DNA of 64,000 bases, taken from assembly GCA_002348185.1 (NCBI GenBank), contig DDYW01000181.1, forward strand, positions 4,254 through 68,253, given 5' to 3'. The notes beneath the pieces were generated by a model, which searched no databases, was not told where the DNA came from, and saw only the letters and a list, made by a program, of their open reading frames with translations. Position 1 is the stretch's first letter. Every line of letters begins with the position of its first letter. The stretch is from Candidatus Hydrogenedentes bacterium UBA2224 (GTDB lineage: Bacteria > Hydrogenedentota > Hydrogenedentia > Hydrogenedentales > SLHB01). Shown here one piece after another: positions 32,677-42,055 of the stretch. Both the position numbers and the translations under genes were made by a program.

Positions 32677-34443
32677 TCAATCGTCGCTCACATCGACGCT
32701 GACGTAATCGACATACAGGCCGGCCTCATCCATCGCGGTGGCCGTAGAGCGTATCCGCACGTAGTTTACCCCGCGCGGCTCCCGGAATGCACGCGGAAGG
32801 TATACCCGAGGCACATCATCCACCGACGCCACCGCCGTGCGGCCCGGGGTGTCCCATGCCATTTGCAGCGTGCACCACGTGCCTGCCTCAAGCGACTCCC
32901 GCACGGAAATGTGGCCGTCCGGCTGAATGGGAAGCGAAAAAACGGCCTCCTTCTCCCCATTCGGGTCGGTAGGATCAAAGAAACGGTCCAGGAGAGACAC
33001 CACGGCGCCTCCAAACCCTTCCCGCAACAATACCCGCAGGGTCAGAACCCCCTTGCGGCCCATCCGGAAATTCCAGACTGCTCCGTCGCCGGCATAGTCG
33101 TCCGGCCGCCGTACGTGCAGCACGGTTCCGCCGCGGGCTTCCGGCAGTTCCACGACGGCCGGGCCCTGCCTGCGGTCCTGCCACCAGCGCGAGACCTCAC
33201 CGTAGTGCGTGAAGACGGACCAGCCGTCCAGCCCGGCCGAAAAATCGTCTTCGCGGTGGGTTCCCAGTAGCCAGTCCGGATCAAAACGCAACATGGCGCT
33301 GGCCGGCCCCTGCCCGGTCATCACGATGACTTTCCCGTTGGGGGCGAGGTACGGATAGGGATAGGCCGTCCCCCGGTCGCCCGATTTCGGTGGCGTGTTG
33401 TTCCGGGTAGGGTCGCGGTAGATTTCCCGGTAGCCCCGCCAGGTCCGGCCTTCATCGTCGGAGATCGCGGCGTGGAGCGCGTCGCGGCCGCCATAGACGC
33501 CCGCCCCGTGTACACGCGGCGGTTTCTCGCATCCGTTCCAGAACACGAGAATGCGGTCATCCGGCAGGCGCAGGAACCCCGCCGGCGCGTCGGTCCCGAG
33601 GAATTCCGTCGGACGCAGGGGCTCCCAGGCGGCTCCGTCGGGGGAATAGGATTCATACAGGCAGCCGGCATCGGTGCGGGCGAGCATGTACACGCGCCCG
33701 TCCTTGAGCTCGATGATGCACGGTTCGCACGCGCCATAGCCGCTGCCGTTGAAATCCGTGTGGGTCGGGGCGGTAAGCTGCGCCGGCGACTTGTGCCAGG
33801 TATCACCGCCGTCGTCGGAATACACGCACGTGACCACGTTGGCGCCGCACGGAGGGCCCGTCTTCCGGTCCGGCAGCCACTCGGCAAACGGCAGCACAAT
33901 GCGGCCCGTGCTCAACTGGGTCACCCCATTGATGGACCCCACATACCCTTCAAAGATGACCTTGGCCTCTTCCCACGCCGTGCCGCCGTCTCGCGTCTTG
34001 ATATGCCAGATGTCGATAAAGTAATCGACACCGATCGTGCGCCCCTCCCCTGCCCGGCGCACAATCATGGGAAAGAGGTGAAACTCGCCTTCGCGATCAC
34101 GCAGCGGCAAGAAGGCGCGCGGCCCTTCGTATTCCAGAGTCGGGGCGCTCCACGTGATCCCCCCGTCCGGCGACGTCACCGAGAAATTCCAGAATGCTCC
34201 GCCTTCGGCGGTTTCTGCGTAAAACGACTTCAGCGTCCCGTCCGGCATCAGGATCACGCCGCCCCGGCGATCCCCCAGCCGGACGGGCTCCCAGACGTCC
34301 TCCTGGCGCGCCTCCGCCTCTTGTTCGGGGACAGCGCTCCGCGAGCCGGCCTCCTGTTCAGCCGCCCAGACGTATCCCGCCAGAAAACAGCCTTCTACAA
34401 GCAAAGCGGTCAGTAGCGCCCGGGTCCGGAGTGTGATTCGCAT
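32677..34443 (-). CDS. Secreted BNR-repeat (sialidase-like) protein with C-terminal beta domain
   Basis: 588 residues. A signal peptide (RALLTALLVEGCFLAGYVWA) is followed by a sialidase-superfamily propeller (~45-400) with Asp boxes SPDGGITWSAP, SDDGGDTWHK and SDDEGRTWRG, and strands such as RVYMLARTDAG and RILVFWNGCE. From ~405 a second, jelly-roll/LamG-like domain begins (DDFSAGLDGWSVFTHYGEVSRW) and ends with YVDYVSVDVSDD. It probably binds or cleaves a glycan outside the cell; the substrate is unreadable. The ATG at 34443 starts the signal peptide, with GAGG upstream. It lies 49 bases downstream of the GT4 fusion gene. Confidence 0.85.
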   Translation of the reverse strand: MRITLRTRALLTALLVEGCFLAGYVWAAEQEAGSRSAVPEQEAEARQEDVWEPVRLGDRRGGVILMPDGTLKSFYAETAEGGAFWNFSVTSPDGGITWSAPTLEYEGPRAFLPLRDREGEFHLFPMIVRRAGEGRTIGVDYFIDIWHIKTRDGGTAWEEAKVIFEGYVGSINGVTQLSTGRIVLPFAEWLPDRKTGPPCGANVVTCVYSDDGGDTWHKSPAQLTAPTHTDFNGSGYGACEPCIIELKDGRVYMLARTDAGCLYESYSPDGAAWEPLRPTEFLGTDAPAGFLRLPDDRILVFWNGCEKPPRVHGAGVYGGRDALHAAISDDEGRTWRGYREIYRDPTRNNTPPKSGDRGTAYPYPYLAPNGKVIVMTGQGPASAMLRFDPDWLLGTHREDDFSAGLDGWSVFTHYGEVSRWWQDRRQGPAVVELPEARGGTVLHVRRPDDYAGDGAVWNFRMGRKGVLTLRVLLREGFGGAVVSLLDRFFDPTDPNGEKEAVFSLPIQPDGHISVRESLEAGTWCTLQMAWDTPGRTAVASVDDVPRVYLPRAFREPRGVNYVRIRSTATAMDEAGLYVDYVSVDVSDD

Positions 34444-34492
34444 GTGGGATGTCCTCATTCGTTTGCGCCTATCTGTTCGGAAGCCCCGCCCG

Positions 34493-36862
34493 TCACGCTC
34501 TCTCGGCTTCGGCTTCCGAGGCGGCCTCCAGAGCCTCCTCGGTTTCTCTCTCAACGTCTGGAAGCACCGGAGGTTCCTCGGCAACGGCTTCGGTGTCGGG
34601 TTCACGGATCAGGTGTTCGGAAAGCTGCATCTCCGCGAGGGCCATCAGAAAGGAGACCGTCGATTCCGCGCCCTGGTTCTGATTCACACGATCCGAGGAG
34701 AGCCCGTCGAAGCAGCCGCCGGTGCCCGCATGATACAGGGGCATGTGCAGGTCGTTCTTTCCGAGGAACCAGTCGAATGCCCGGAGCGCCTCTTCCCACC
34801 AGCGTTCCTCGCCGGTCATGCGGTAGGCCTCGAGGCAGGCCGCGACGGTGGAGTTCGCTTCGATGGGCTGCTGGTCGAAACGCGCCCGCGGCTCGCCCTT
34901 CCGGTAGAATCCGTGGCAGCCGATCGGCACGAAATGCTGGCCTCCCGCGCGCTGCACCTGAACAAGCCATTCCAGGGCACGCAGCCCCGCATCAACCATG
35001 TTGCCGTCGTTCAGCCACTGACCGCACAGGAAGAGGGCATGCGGCAGGCGGGCGTTGCCATACGTCAGAAAGTCCTCGAACCACAGCCACTCCTTCGAGG
35101 CATTCCTTTCAAACATGGCGAGGAGGCGGTGGGCCAGGTCCACCCGTGCGTCCTGCGCCGCGCAATGGCCGTAGAAGCGCCGCATGTATTCCATCATCCC
35201 CAGCAGGGAGTAGGCCCAGGCCCGCGTTTCGCGGAATCCCAGACACGGTGGAAGGGCCTCGTCAAACAAGCGGCAGGCGAATCCGCGCAGGCCGCTGTAG
35301 CGGGAACGGCCGGCCACAACGCCCAGCGCCCAGAGGGCGCGGCCGTGGCTGTCTTCCGAGCCCACTTCTTCCAGCCAGCGCCGGTCATAGCCCATGAAGT
35401 TCCGAAACCTGCGGGTCTTGGGATTCCACGCGTGGTTCAGGAACGCGAGATAGCGCGATTGAAGCGTGCGCACCAGCGGCATGTTTCCGGCGCCCAACTC
35501 CTCGAGAAGCACCGTCAGCACCACGGCGCGCGCGTTGTCGTCCACCGTGTACCCTTCGTCGTAATTGGGAATGGCGAACGTGGCGTGCTGCAGGAGGCCC
35601 GTCTCGTCGGTCAGACGCTGGAGGTGCTCGAGCTTGATGCCCGGGAGTTCCCCTTTGGTGAACTCCAGCGGCGGGATACCCCGGCGGCGTCGCGGCTTGC
35701 GGAAACTCTCCCCCCGGGCGCGTTCAAAGACCTCCCCGTACTGCCCGGCCACATTTTCCCAGACCATCTGGCGCCCATACTCGTAGGCCCGCTTTCGCAT
35801 GGCGTGACGTTCGGCCTCATGCTCCAGCAGGTACATGACCTGTTCAGCGATGGCCGCGCTGTCCCTGAACGGCACCAGGCGTCCCCGCCCGTCCGCGAGC
35901 AAGTCTTCCGCATACCAGTAGGGCGTCGAGATCACGGCCTTCCCCGCGCCGGCCGAGTAGGCCAGGGTCCCGGAAGTGATCTGCCGGGGCTCGAGATACG
36001 GCGTGACGTACAGGTCCGCGCACCCGATGAACTCGATGAGCTCTTCGAGCGTCACGAACCGGTTGTGGAAAATCACGCTGCCCTGGACGCCTCGCGACTT
36101 GACCAGGCGCTGCAAACTCAGCCGGTACGATTCCCCCTGGTCTCGTATCAGATGCGGGTGGGTCGCGCCAAGAATGATGTAGACCAGGTTTGGGAACCGT
36201 TCCAGGATCTTCGGCAGCGCCTCAATCACATACTCAATGCCTTTGTTAGGGGAAAGGAGTCCGAAAGTGAGTAAAACCAGCTTTCCCTCCACGCCGAACT
36301 TGTCTTTGAAATAGTTTGGATCCACAAACGGCACGTCCGGAATGCCGTGGTGAATCAAGTCGATTCTCTCTTCGGGAACCCCATAGATGGTCTTCAGAAA
36401 GGTGCGTCCCCGCTCGCTCATCACAACCATCCGGTCGGACAAGGCCGTCAATTCGTCCATGACCTGGCGCTGCGCGGCATTCGGCTTTTCCAGAACGGTA
36501 TGAAGGGTGGTTACGATGGGCATGCTGAGATCGCTGAGCAGTTTGATGATGTGGCTTCCCGCGACGCCCCCGAAAATGCCGAATTCGTGCTGCAGGCAGA
36601 CCGTGTCGATATTGTTGATGTTCAGGAATTCGGCCGCGCGCCGGTACGAGGCGAGTTCCTGCTCGCGCACTTCAAAACGCACCCGCGGAGGATAGTCGTA
36701 CCCATCCTCCACATCGTTGATCGGAATCGCGAACACGTCCGCATTCGGGTGGGCCTCGGCAAAGGCTTCACACAAGTCGGTGGTGAAGGTTGCTATCCCG
36801 CACTGACGCGGAAGATAATTCCCGATAAAGGCCACCCGCTGATTGTACTCTTTGTGAACCAT
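34493..36862 (-). CDS. Two-domain protein: GT4 glycosyltransferase plus alpha-toroid domain
   Basis: 789 residues. The N-terminal ~385 is a GT-B glycosyltransferase of family 4: FIGNYLPRQCGIATFTTDL, LQHEFGIFGGVAG, TFGLLSPNKGIEYVIEALPKI, then the donor-binding region DLYVTPYLEPRQITSGTLAYSAGAGKAVISTPYW. Residues ~410-750 are all-helical and resemble an (alpha/alpha)6 toroid of the glycosidase/mannosidase type (YDEGYTVDDNARAVVL, EDSHGRALWALG, WFEDFLTYGNARLPHALF). The pairing suggests one protein both making and trimming a mannoside-type glycan, but this is inferred. A Glu/Ala-rich tail ends it. GGAGG sits close to the ATG. Confidence 0.85.
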   Translation of the reverse strand: MVHKEYNQRVAFIGNYLPRQCGIATFTTDLCEAFAEAHPNADVFAIPINDVEDGYDYPPRVRFEVREQELASYRRAAEFLNINNIDTVCLQHEFGIFGGVAGSHIIKLLSDLSMPIVTTLHTVLEKPNAAQRQVMDELTALSDRMVVMSERGRTFLKTIYGVPEERIDLIHHGIPDVPFVDPNYFKDKFGVEGKLVLLTFGLLSPNKGIEYVIEALPKILERFPNLVYIILGATHPHLIRDQGESYRLSLQRLVKSRGVQGSVIFHNRFVTLEELIEFIGCADLYVTPYLEPRQITSGTLAYSAGAGKAVISTPYWYAEDLLADGRGRLVPFRDSAAIAEQVMYLLEHEAERHAMRKRAYEYGRQMVWENVAGQYGEVFERARGESFRKPRRRRGIPPLEFTKGELPGIKLEHLQRLTDETGLLQHATFAIPNYDEGYTVDDNARAVVLTVLLEELGAGNMPLVRTLQSRYLAFLNHAWNPKTRRFRNFMGYDRRWLEEVGSEDSHGRALWALGVVAGRSRYSGLRGFACRLFDEALPPCLGFRETRAWAYSLLGMMEYMRRFYGHCAAQDARVDLAHRLLAMFERNASKEWLWFEDFLTYGNARLPHALFLCGQWLNDGNMVDAGLRALEWLVQVQRAGGQHFVPIGCHGFYRKGEPRARFDQQPIEANSTVAACLEAYRMTGEERWWEEALRAFDWFLGKNDLHMPLYHAGTGGCFDGLSSDRVNQNQGAESTVSFLMALAEMQLSEHLIREPDTEAVAEEPPVLPDVERETEEALEAASEAEAERA

Positions 36863-37046
36863 AGCCTCCTCGTCTTTCGCCGGACCGGCGGTGGTTTATG
36901 TGTTGTTTTGCACCAAAAAGCGCCTTCACTATAACATATGACCAGCGTCTAAACTGACCCAGCCCCTCCCAGCCCCTCCCTTCGCGCCAGCCTCGACTGA
37001 CACACACCGTCCGGCGCTCTTTCGCATTCGACGCCAAAATGGTGCA

Positions 37047-37075
37047 TTGATCTCCGCAACCGCAATCCGTACCAT
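37047..37075 (+). promoter_or_regulatory. Candidate promoter of the amidohydrolase/UroD cluster
   Basis: TTGATC, 17 bases, TACCAT, about 40 bases before the ATG at 37116. Confidence 0.5.
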
Positions 37076-37115
37076 GCGGGCCTGACAGTTTGCGGAACAC
37101 CATGGGACGACGCGC

Positions 37116-37880
37116 ATGATCATCGATTGTCACGGCCACTGTTCCATCGATGGCTCGTACTCTCTGTCGGCGGACGATACGGTACGCAGCCTCGACCTGT
37201 ACGGCATCGACCAAATCTGCTGTTCCGCCCCTATCACCAGCGGCGAAGCCACCCCGGACCTGATTCGCGCGCGCAATGACCTCATCCTCGGCGCGATGCG
37301 GAAATATCCGGACCGCATTATGGGCATGTGCTTCCTGAACCCGGGCCATTCCCGCGAGGCCCAGGACGAGATTACCCGCTGTGTGGCCGACAACGGGATG
37401 GTCGGCGTCAAGCTGTACAATCAATACCGCATCTGCGATCCCGTGCAGTTTCCAGTCATCGAACGGTGTATCGAACTCGGGGTCCCCATTCTCATGCACG
37501 CGGGGTATCCCGCCGCGCCGGAGTTGCGCGAACAACAGCCGCGCATCTCCACTGGCATGCATTTTGCCGGCGCGGCCCGGCGCTACCCCGAGGCCATGCT
37601 GATCTGCGCGCACATCGGAGGCGGCGGCGATTGGGAACGCCAACTCAAGGGCTTGCGCGAGGCCCCGAGCGTCTTTGTTGACACCGGCGGTTCGGTCATC
37701 GACGCGGGCATGATCGAACGCTGCGTGCGCGAACTCGGCATCGACCGTCTCCTCTTCGCGTGCGACGGCAGCATGGAGCGCGGCCTGGGCAAAATCCTCG
37801 ACGCCAAGCTCACCGAATCCGAGCGCGCCAAGGTCTACAGCGCCAATTTCCTCAACATCCTCGCGAGGAGAAAACCGTGA
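37116..37880 (+). CDS. Amidohydrolase-2 family (ACMSD-like) TIM-barrel protein
   Basis: 254 residues. The metal-binding start IIDCHGHCS carries the HxH of the amidohydrolase superfamily. Later markers are DRIMGMCFLNPGHSREAQDEI, GVKLYNQYRI, VPILMHAGYP (third His), MLICAHIGGGGDWE (fourth His) and LFACDGSMERG (the catalytic Asp). The family includes decarboxylases and lactone or amide hydrolases. The substrate is not readable. It overlaps the next gene by 4 bases (GTGA), so the two are coupled. Confidence 0.88.
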   Translation: MIIDCHGHCSIDGSYSLSADDTVRSLDLYGIDQICCSAPITSGEATPDLIRARNDLILGAMRKYPDRIMGMCFLNPGHSREAQDEITRCVADNGMVGVKLYNQYRICDPVQFPVIERCIELGVPILMHAGYPAAPELREQQPRISTGMHFAGAARRYPEAMLICAHIGGGGDWERQLKGLREAPSVFVDTGGSVIDAGMIERCVRELGIDRLLFACDGSMERGLGKILDAKLTESERAKVYSANFLNILARRKP

Positions 37881-38641
37881 TCATTGACGTCAACACCTGG
37901 ATCGGCCACTGGCCGTTCCGTTCGCTGCCCAAACGATCCGCCGGGGATTTGATTGAGCAGATGGACCGGCTGAAGATCACGAAAGCCCTCGTCGGAAACC
38001 TCAACGGCCTGCTCTACAAAGACGTGCACGAGTCCAACCATGAGCTCGCGGCCGAAATCCGCCGCCACGGCGACCGCCTCGTCCCCTGCGCGCTGATCAA
38101 TCCGCTCTATGACGGCTGGCGCGACGATTTGCGCCAGTGCCGCGAACAATTCGGGATGCCCGTCCTTCGTCTCACCCCCGATTACCACGGCTACACGCTG
38201 TCCGACCCCTGCGCGTCGGAACTGATCGCGGCGGCGCATCATCTCGGGATGCGGGTGGCGTTCTACTGGCGCATTGTGGATCCACGGGGACGTCATGGGC
38301 TCGATCCCGGCCGCGAAACCAGCGAGGCGCTCGTCGAACAGGTGATGGCCCAGTTCCCCGAGCACCCGTTTCTGATGCTCAATTTCCGGCGCGTGCTTGC
38401 CCGGCCGGCGCCCGCCCCCCCGTGCCTCTATGACATCTCGCTCTTCCTGGGGCCCAACGGGCTGCTCCTCATGGATCAGCTCGCTGAGCACGGGGCGGCC
38501 AGCTTCGCGCTCGGCACGACCATGCTGATGCGCTACGGTTCCGCGCCGCTCCTCGCCCTCGAGAAATGCGAGTTGTCCTCCCGGGACCGCGAGGCCATCC
38601 TGTGGCGCAACATCGTCCAGTTGATACCCGGTTTAGACTAA
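37877..38641 (+). CDS. Amidohydrolase-like TIM-barrel protein lacking the HxH motif
   Basis: 254 residues. Same fold as its upstream neighbour but the start reads IIDVNTWIGHWPFRS, without HxH. Other blocks are ITKALVGNLNGLLYKDVH, RLVPCALINPLYDGW, MPVLRLTPDYHGYTL and a C-terminal FALGTTMLMRYGSAP where other members have the catalytic Asp. It may bind metal differently or be a non-catalytic partner. The GTG start at 37877 overlaps the upstream stop (GTGA) with GAGGAG before it. Tight coupling suggests a complex with the intact neighbour. Confidence 0.8.
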   Translation: MIIDVNTWIGHWPFRSLPKRSAGDLIEQMDRLKITKALVGNLNGLLYKDVHESNHELAAEIRRHGDRLVPCALINPLYDGWRDDLRQCREQFGMPVLRLTPDYHGYTLSDPCASELIAAAHHLGMRVAFYWRIVDPRGRHGLDPGRETSEALVEQVMAQFPEHPFLMLNFRRVLARPAPAPPCLYDISLFLGPNGLLLMDQLAEHGAASFALGTTMLMRYGSAPLLALEKCELSSRDREAILWRNIVQLIPGLD

Positions 38642-38687
38642 TGCAACCATGGTTTAAGGCACGTGCAGCATTTCCGGGGAGGTGGTT

Positions 38688-39842
38688 ATGACAAACCGAG
38701 AGCGGGTCCGGGCGATTCTCAATTATGCGCCGTACGACACCATGCCCATTGTCCACTTTGGATTCTGGACCGACACCCTCGAGAAATGGGCCGCTGAGGG
38801 CCATATCTCGCAGGAAGAAGCGGATTCCTGGGGCGACGGCAATCCCGTCGACATCGTCCTCAGCGCGAAACTCGGCTTTGATTTCAATTACTACAGTTGT
38901 TTCAGCCCCCACACCGGCCTCTCCCCCGAATTCGAGCGCGAGGTCATCGAGGAACTCCCCGATGGCGGCAAGAAAGTGCGTAACGCCTGGGGCGTGATCG
39001 AACTCGAGAAGCCCGGCGCGACCTCCATTCCCGCCGAGATCGACCACCTCCTCAAGACCCGCCGCGACTGGGAAGAACACTACAAACACCGTCTCCAGTT
39101 CGACCCCGGCCGCATCACCCAATACAAGGTCCTCGTGAACGGCGAAATGGTCCCCTGGACCGAAGGCGGGCTCGAATTTCTCCAGAAGGGCGACCGGGAC
39201 TATAACTACGGGCTCCACTGCGGCAGCCTGTTCGGCGAAGTCCGCAACATCCTCGGCGTCACCGGCGCCAGCTATCTCTTCGCCGAAGACGACGCCCTGT
39301 TCACCGAGATCATCGACACCCGCGCCGAGCTTTCCTATCAAGCCGTGAAAACGGTTCTCGAAAGCGGCGCCAAATTCGATTTCGCCCATTTCTGGGAAGA
39401 CATCTGCTTCAAGAACGGCCCCTTGATCATCCCCTCCGTGTTCGAGGAAAAGGTCGGCCCTCACTACCGGCGCATTACCGGACTCGTCAACAGCTACGGC
39501 ATCAACATCGTCTCGCTCGATTGCGACGGCTGCATTGACGCCCTCCTCCCCACCTGGCTCCACAACGGCGTCAACACCATGTTCCCCATCGAGGTCGGCA
39601 CCTGGGATGCCAGTATCGCCCCCTGGCGCAAGCAATACGGCCGGGAACTGCGCGGCGTAGGCGGCATGAACAAGGTCGTCTTCGCCCGCGATCGCGCCGC
39701 CATCGACGCCGAAGTCGAGCGCCTCAAGCCCCTCGTCGATCTCGGCGGCTACATCCCCTGCCCCGACCACCGCCTGGCCCCCGACGCCAAGTGGCACAAC
39801 GTCCGCTACTACTGCGACCGCATGCGCAACGCCTTCGGGTAA
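38688..39842 (+). CDS. Uroporphyrinogen-decarboxylase family protein (not hemE)
   Basis: 384 residues. The UroD-fold N-terminus TNRERVRAILNYAPYDTMPIVHFG and later FAHFWEDICFKNGPLIIPSVF and GINIVSLDCDGCIDALLP mark the wide UroD/MtaA family found in many sugar-degrading bacteria. The residues of true HemE (RQAGR near the N-terminus) are absent, so it is not the haem enzyme. In homologues the role is often methyl transfer or unknown. The ATG at 38688 has GGGGAGG 5 bases upstream. It belongs to the 37116-41983 cluster. Confidence 0.85.
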   Translation: MTNRERVRAILNYAPYDTMPIVHFGFWTDTLEKWAAEGHISQEEADSWGDGNPVDIVLSAKLGFDFNYYSCFSPHTGLSPEFEREVIEELPDGGKKVRNAWGVIELEKPGATSIPAEIDHLLKTRRDWEEHYKHRLQFDPGRITQYKVLVNGEMVPWTEGGLEFLQKGDRDYNYGLHCGSLFGEVRNILGVTGASYLFAEDDALFTEIIDTRAELSYQAVKTVLESGAKFDFAHFWEDICFKNGPLIIPSVFEEKVGPHYRRITGLVNSYGINIVSLDCDGCIDALLPTWLHNGVNTMFPIEVGTWDASIAPWRKQYGRELRGVGGMNKVVFARDRAAIDAEVERLKPLVDLGGYIPCPDHRLAPDAKWHNVRYYCDRMRNAFG

Positions 39843-39910
39843 GCGCGAAACGGGTCTACCAATTTCAAAGCATCCGGGCTATGATGGCGTCTTCAACAGG
39901 GAGAACTGAA

Positions 39911-41983
39911 ATGATCCGTACCCATCTGACGGTGTGTGTTGGCGTGGCGTTGTTGCTGTTCTGCGGACAGGCCGTCGGGCAGGCGGCCGCGGACGCCGGG
40001 AGTACTGCGATGAATGAGTTTCCTCGACGGGCCATCCATCTGGACACTCACACCATGCCGGGCATCTACGACGTCGGCGCGGAGTTCGATGCGGCGGAGT
40101 TCGCGCGCACCTTGAGCGAAGCCCATGTCGATTACATCACCGTGTTCGCCAAATGCAACCTCGGTTTCGCCTATTATCCAACGGAAATCGGGAAGATGTA
40201 CCCGGGACTCCAGGTGGACCTCCTCGGCCAGATGGTCGAGGCCTGCCACGCGCAGGGCATCCGCGTCGCGGCCTATTTCAACGTGGGCATCGACCACGAA
40301 CACGCGCGGCTCCACCGCGAATGGTGCAAGGTCGACAAGGAAGGCCGCGTGTACCGTTTCGCGGAAAAGGGCCACTGGTTCCGCGACCTGTGCCTGAACA
40401 CCGGTTTTCACGACCACATCCTCGGCATGGTGCGCGAAGTGCTCGACCGCTATCCCGTGGACGGCATCTTCCTGGATTGTTATGACCTTGCCCCCTGCTA
40501 CGGCACCGAATGCATTGAGGCCATGAAACAGCAGGGCATGAACGTGTTTGATGATGCGCAGGCCACCGAATTCTGCTGGCAAACCACCAACCGGTTTATG
40601 GAAGAGGTCGAGACCATGGCTCGGGCCAAGCGCCCGGACATCTATGTCCTGCACAATGGCATCGCGTACCGCCGCCAGCCCACCCACATCGAACTCGAGG
40701 TGCTCCCCACGGGCGGCTGGGGCTATGACTACCTCCCGATGGCCATCCGGTATGCCCGCACGGTCGACAAACCCTATTTCACCATGACCGGCCGCTTCCA
40801 CAAGAGTTGGGGCGACCTGGGCGGCATCCGCACGAAGCACTCGCTCCTCTTCGACTGCTATTACTCCATCGCCAACGGCGGCACCTGCTCGGTCGGCGAC
40901 CATTTCCATCCCCGGGGCGCTCTCAACGGCGAAGTGTACCGCCTCATTCAGGATGCCTATACGTCGGTACGCGCCCTGGAACCGTGGACGGCGGGCGCGC
41001 GCGCGGAAGCCGAGATCGTGGTCCTGGAACCGCACATGGCCGACTTCCCCAGCGCACGCACCTACAGCGCCAAACCCGACGGGTTCTCGCTCGACAGCGT
41101 CAAGGGCGCCGCGCGTATCCTGTCGGAGTTGAAATGCCAGTTCGATATCAGCGACGGCACGGAAGACCTGTCAAAATACAAGGTCATCGTCCTGGCCGAC
41201 TCGGTGCGCGTCTCGGAGGCCCTGAAACCCAAACTCGAGGCCCATCTCGCCCGGGGCGGCGGCATCCTCAGTTCGGCTTTTGCCGGACTGACACCGGACG
41301 GCACGGCGTTTGGCCTCAGCGGCGTGGACCTGGTCGCGGAAGGGCCCGAGCCCTTCAATCCCACGTTCGTTGAAGCGCTTCCGCCACTCGACAAGGGTTT
41401 TCCGGCCATGCCCGTGACCGTCTACCAGCAGGGGCTCGCCATGCAGGCCGGCCCCGCAACCGAGGTGCTCGCCCGCCTGCACAAACCCTACACGAACCTG
41501 CGGTCCTGGGACTATGAACACGAGACCTTGTACTGCCCGCCCGACAAAGATACCGGCCGCCCCGCGGTCGCCCGCTGCGGCAATGTGATTCACTTCAGCT
41601 TCCCCCTCTTCCTGGGATACATGCGCGACGCCGTGGTGCCCCACCGCATTCTGCTCGAGAACGCCCTGCGCCTGCTTCTGCCGCAGCCGATGCTCGAAGT
41701 CGCCAATTTCCCCTCGTTCGGTCGCGCCACCGTGACCGCCCGCGACCGCACTCGGCTGGTCCACCTGCTCACGTACGTGCCGGAATCCCGCGGGAGCATT
41801 GAGATGATCGAGGAGCCGATCGTGGTGAGCGAGGTCGCCGTAGGCCTCCGCAGCGAAGGCCGCGACGTGACGTCGGTGACGCTGGCGCCGGGCGGGGAAA
41901 CCCTCCCCTTCACGCGCGATGGCGACTATGTGCGTTTCACCGTGCCGCGTGTGGAAGGCTATCAGCTCATCGTTGTCGAATAA
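39911..41983 (+). CDS. Secreted GHL6-type glycoside hydrolase with trimerisation-like domain
   Basis: 690 residues. A signal peptide (LTVCVGVALLLFCGQAVGQA) precedes a TIM barrel (~45-370) of the hypothetical glycosyl hydrolase 6 type: AHVDYITVFAKCNLGFAYYP, GIRVAAYFNVGIDHEHA, VDGIFLDCYDLAPCYG. After it comes a flavodoxin-like beta-galactosidase trimerisation-type domain (SELKCQFDISDGTEDLSKYKVIVLADS, near 400-540) and a small beta tail. The closest outline is the GHL6/GH29-GH42 fringe. The substrate is unknown. GGGAG precedes the ATG at 39911. It lies 68 bases after the UroD-family gene, on the same strand. Confidence 0.8.
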   Translation: MIRTHLTVCVGVALLLFCGQAVGQAAADAGSTAMNEFPRRAIHLDTHTMPGIYDVGAEFDAAEFARTLSEAHVDYITVFAKCNLGFAYYPTEIGKMYPGLQVDLLGQMVEACHAQGIRVAAYFNVGIDHEHARLHREWCKVDKEGRVYRFAEKGHWFRDLCLNTGFHDHILGMVREVLDRYPVDGIFLDCYDLAPCYGTECIEAMKQQGMNVFDDAQATEFCWQTTNRFMEEVETMARAKRPDIYVLHNGIAYRRQPTHIELEVLPTGGWGYDYLPMAIRYARTVDKPYFTMTGRFHKSWGDLGGIRTKHSLLFDCYYSIANGGTCSVGDHFHPRGALNGEVYRLIQDAYTSVRALEPWTAGARAEAEIVVLEPHMADFPSARTYSAKPDGFSLDSVKGAARILSELKCQFDISDGTEDLSKYKVIVLADSVRVSEALKPKLEAHLARGGGILSSAFAGLTPDGTAFGLSGVDLVAEGPEPFNPTFVEALPPLDKGFPAMPVTVYQQGLAMQAGPATEVLARLHKPYTNLRSWDYEHETLYCPPDKDTGRPAVARCGNVIHFSFPLFLGYMRDAVVPHRILLENALRLLLPQPMLEVANFPSFGRATVTARDRTRLVHLLTYVPESRGSIEMIEEPIVVSEVAVGLRSEGRDVTSVTLAPGGETLPFTRDGDYVRFTVPRVEGYQLIVVE

Positions 41984-42055
41984 CCGGATCCGGCCGCCAT
42001 CGCGAAGCGGGCGCCGCAACCGGAGCTGCTTGGGCGCCTCCCGTGCGACTGGCGA

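Noticed and set aside
36957..36980. Tandem CCAGCCCCTCC repeats in the gap before the amidohydrolase gene
   Set aside because: Only two short units; too little to call a regulatory repeat or CRISPR.
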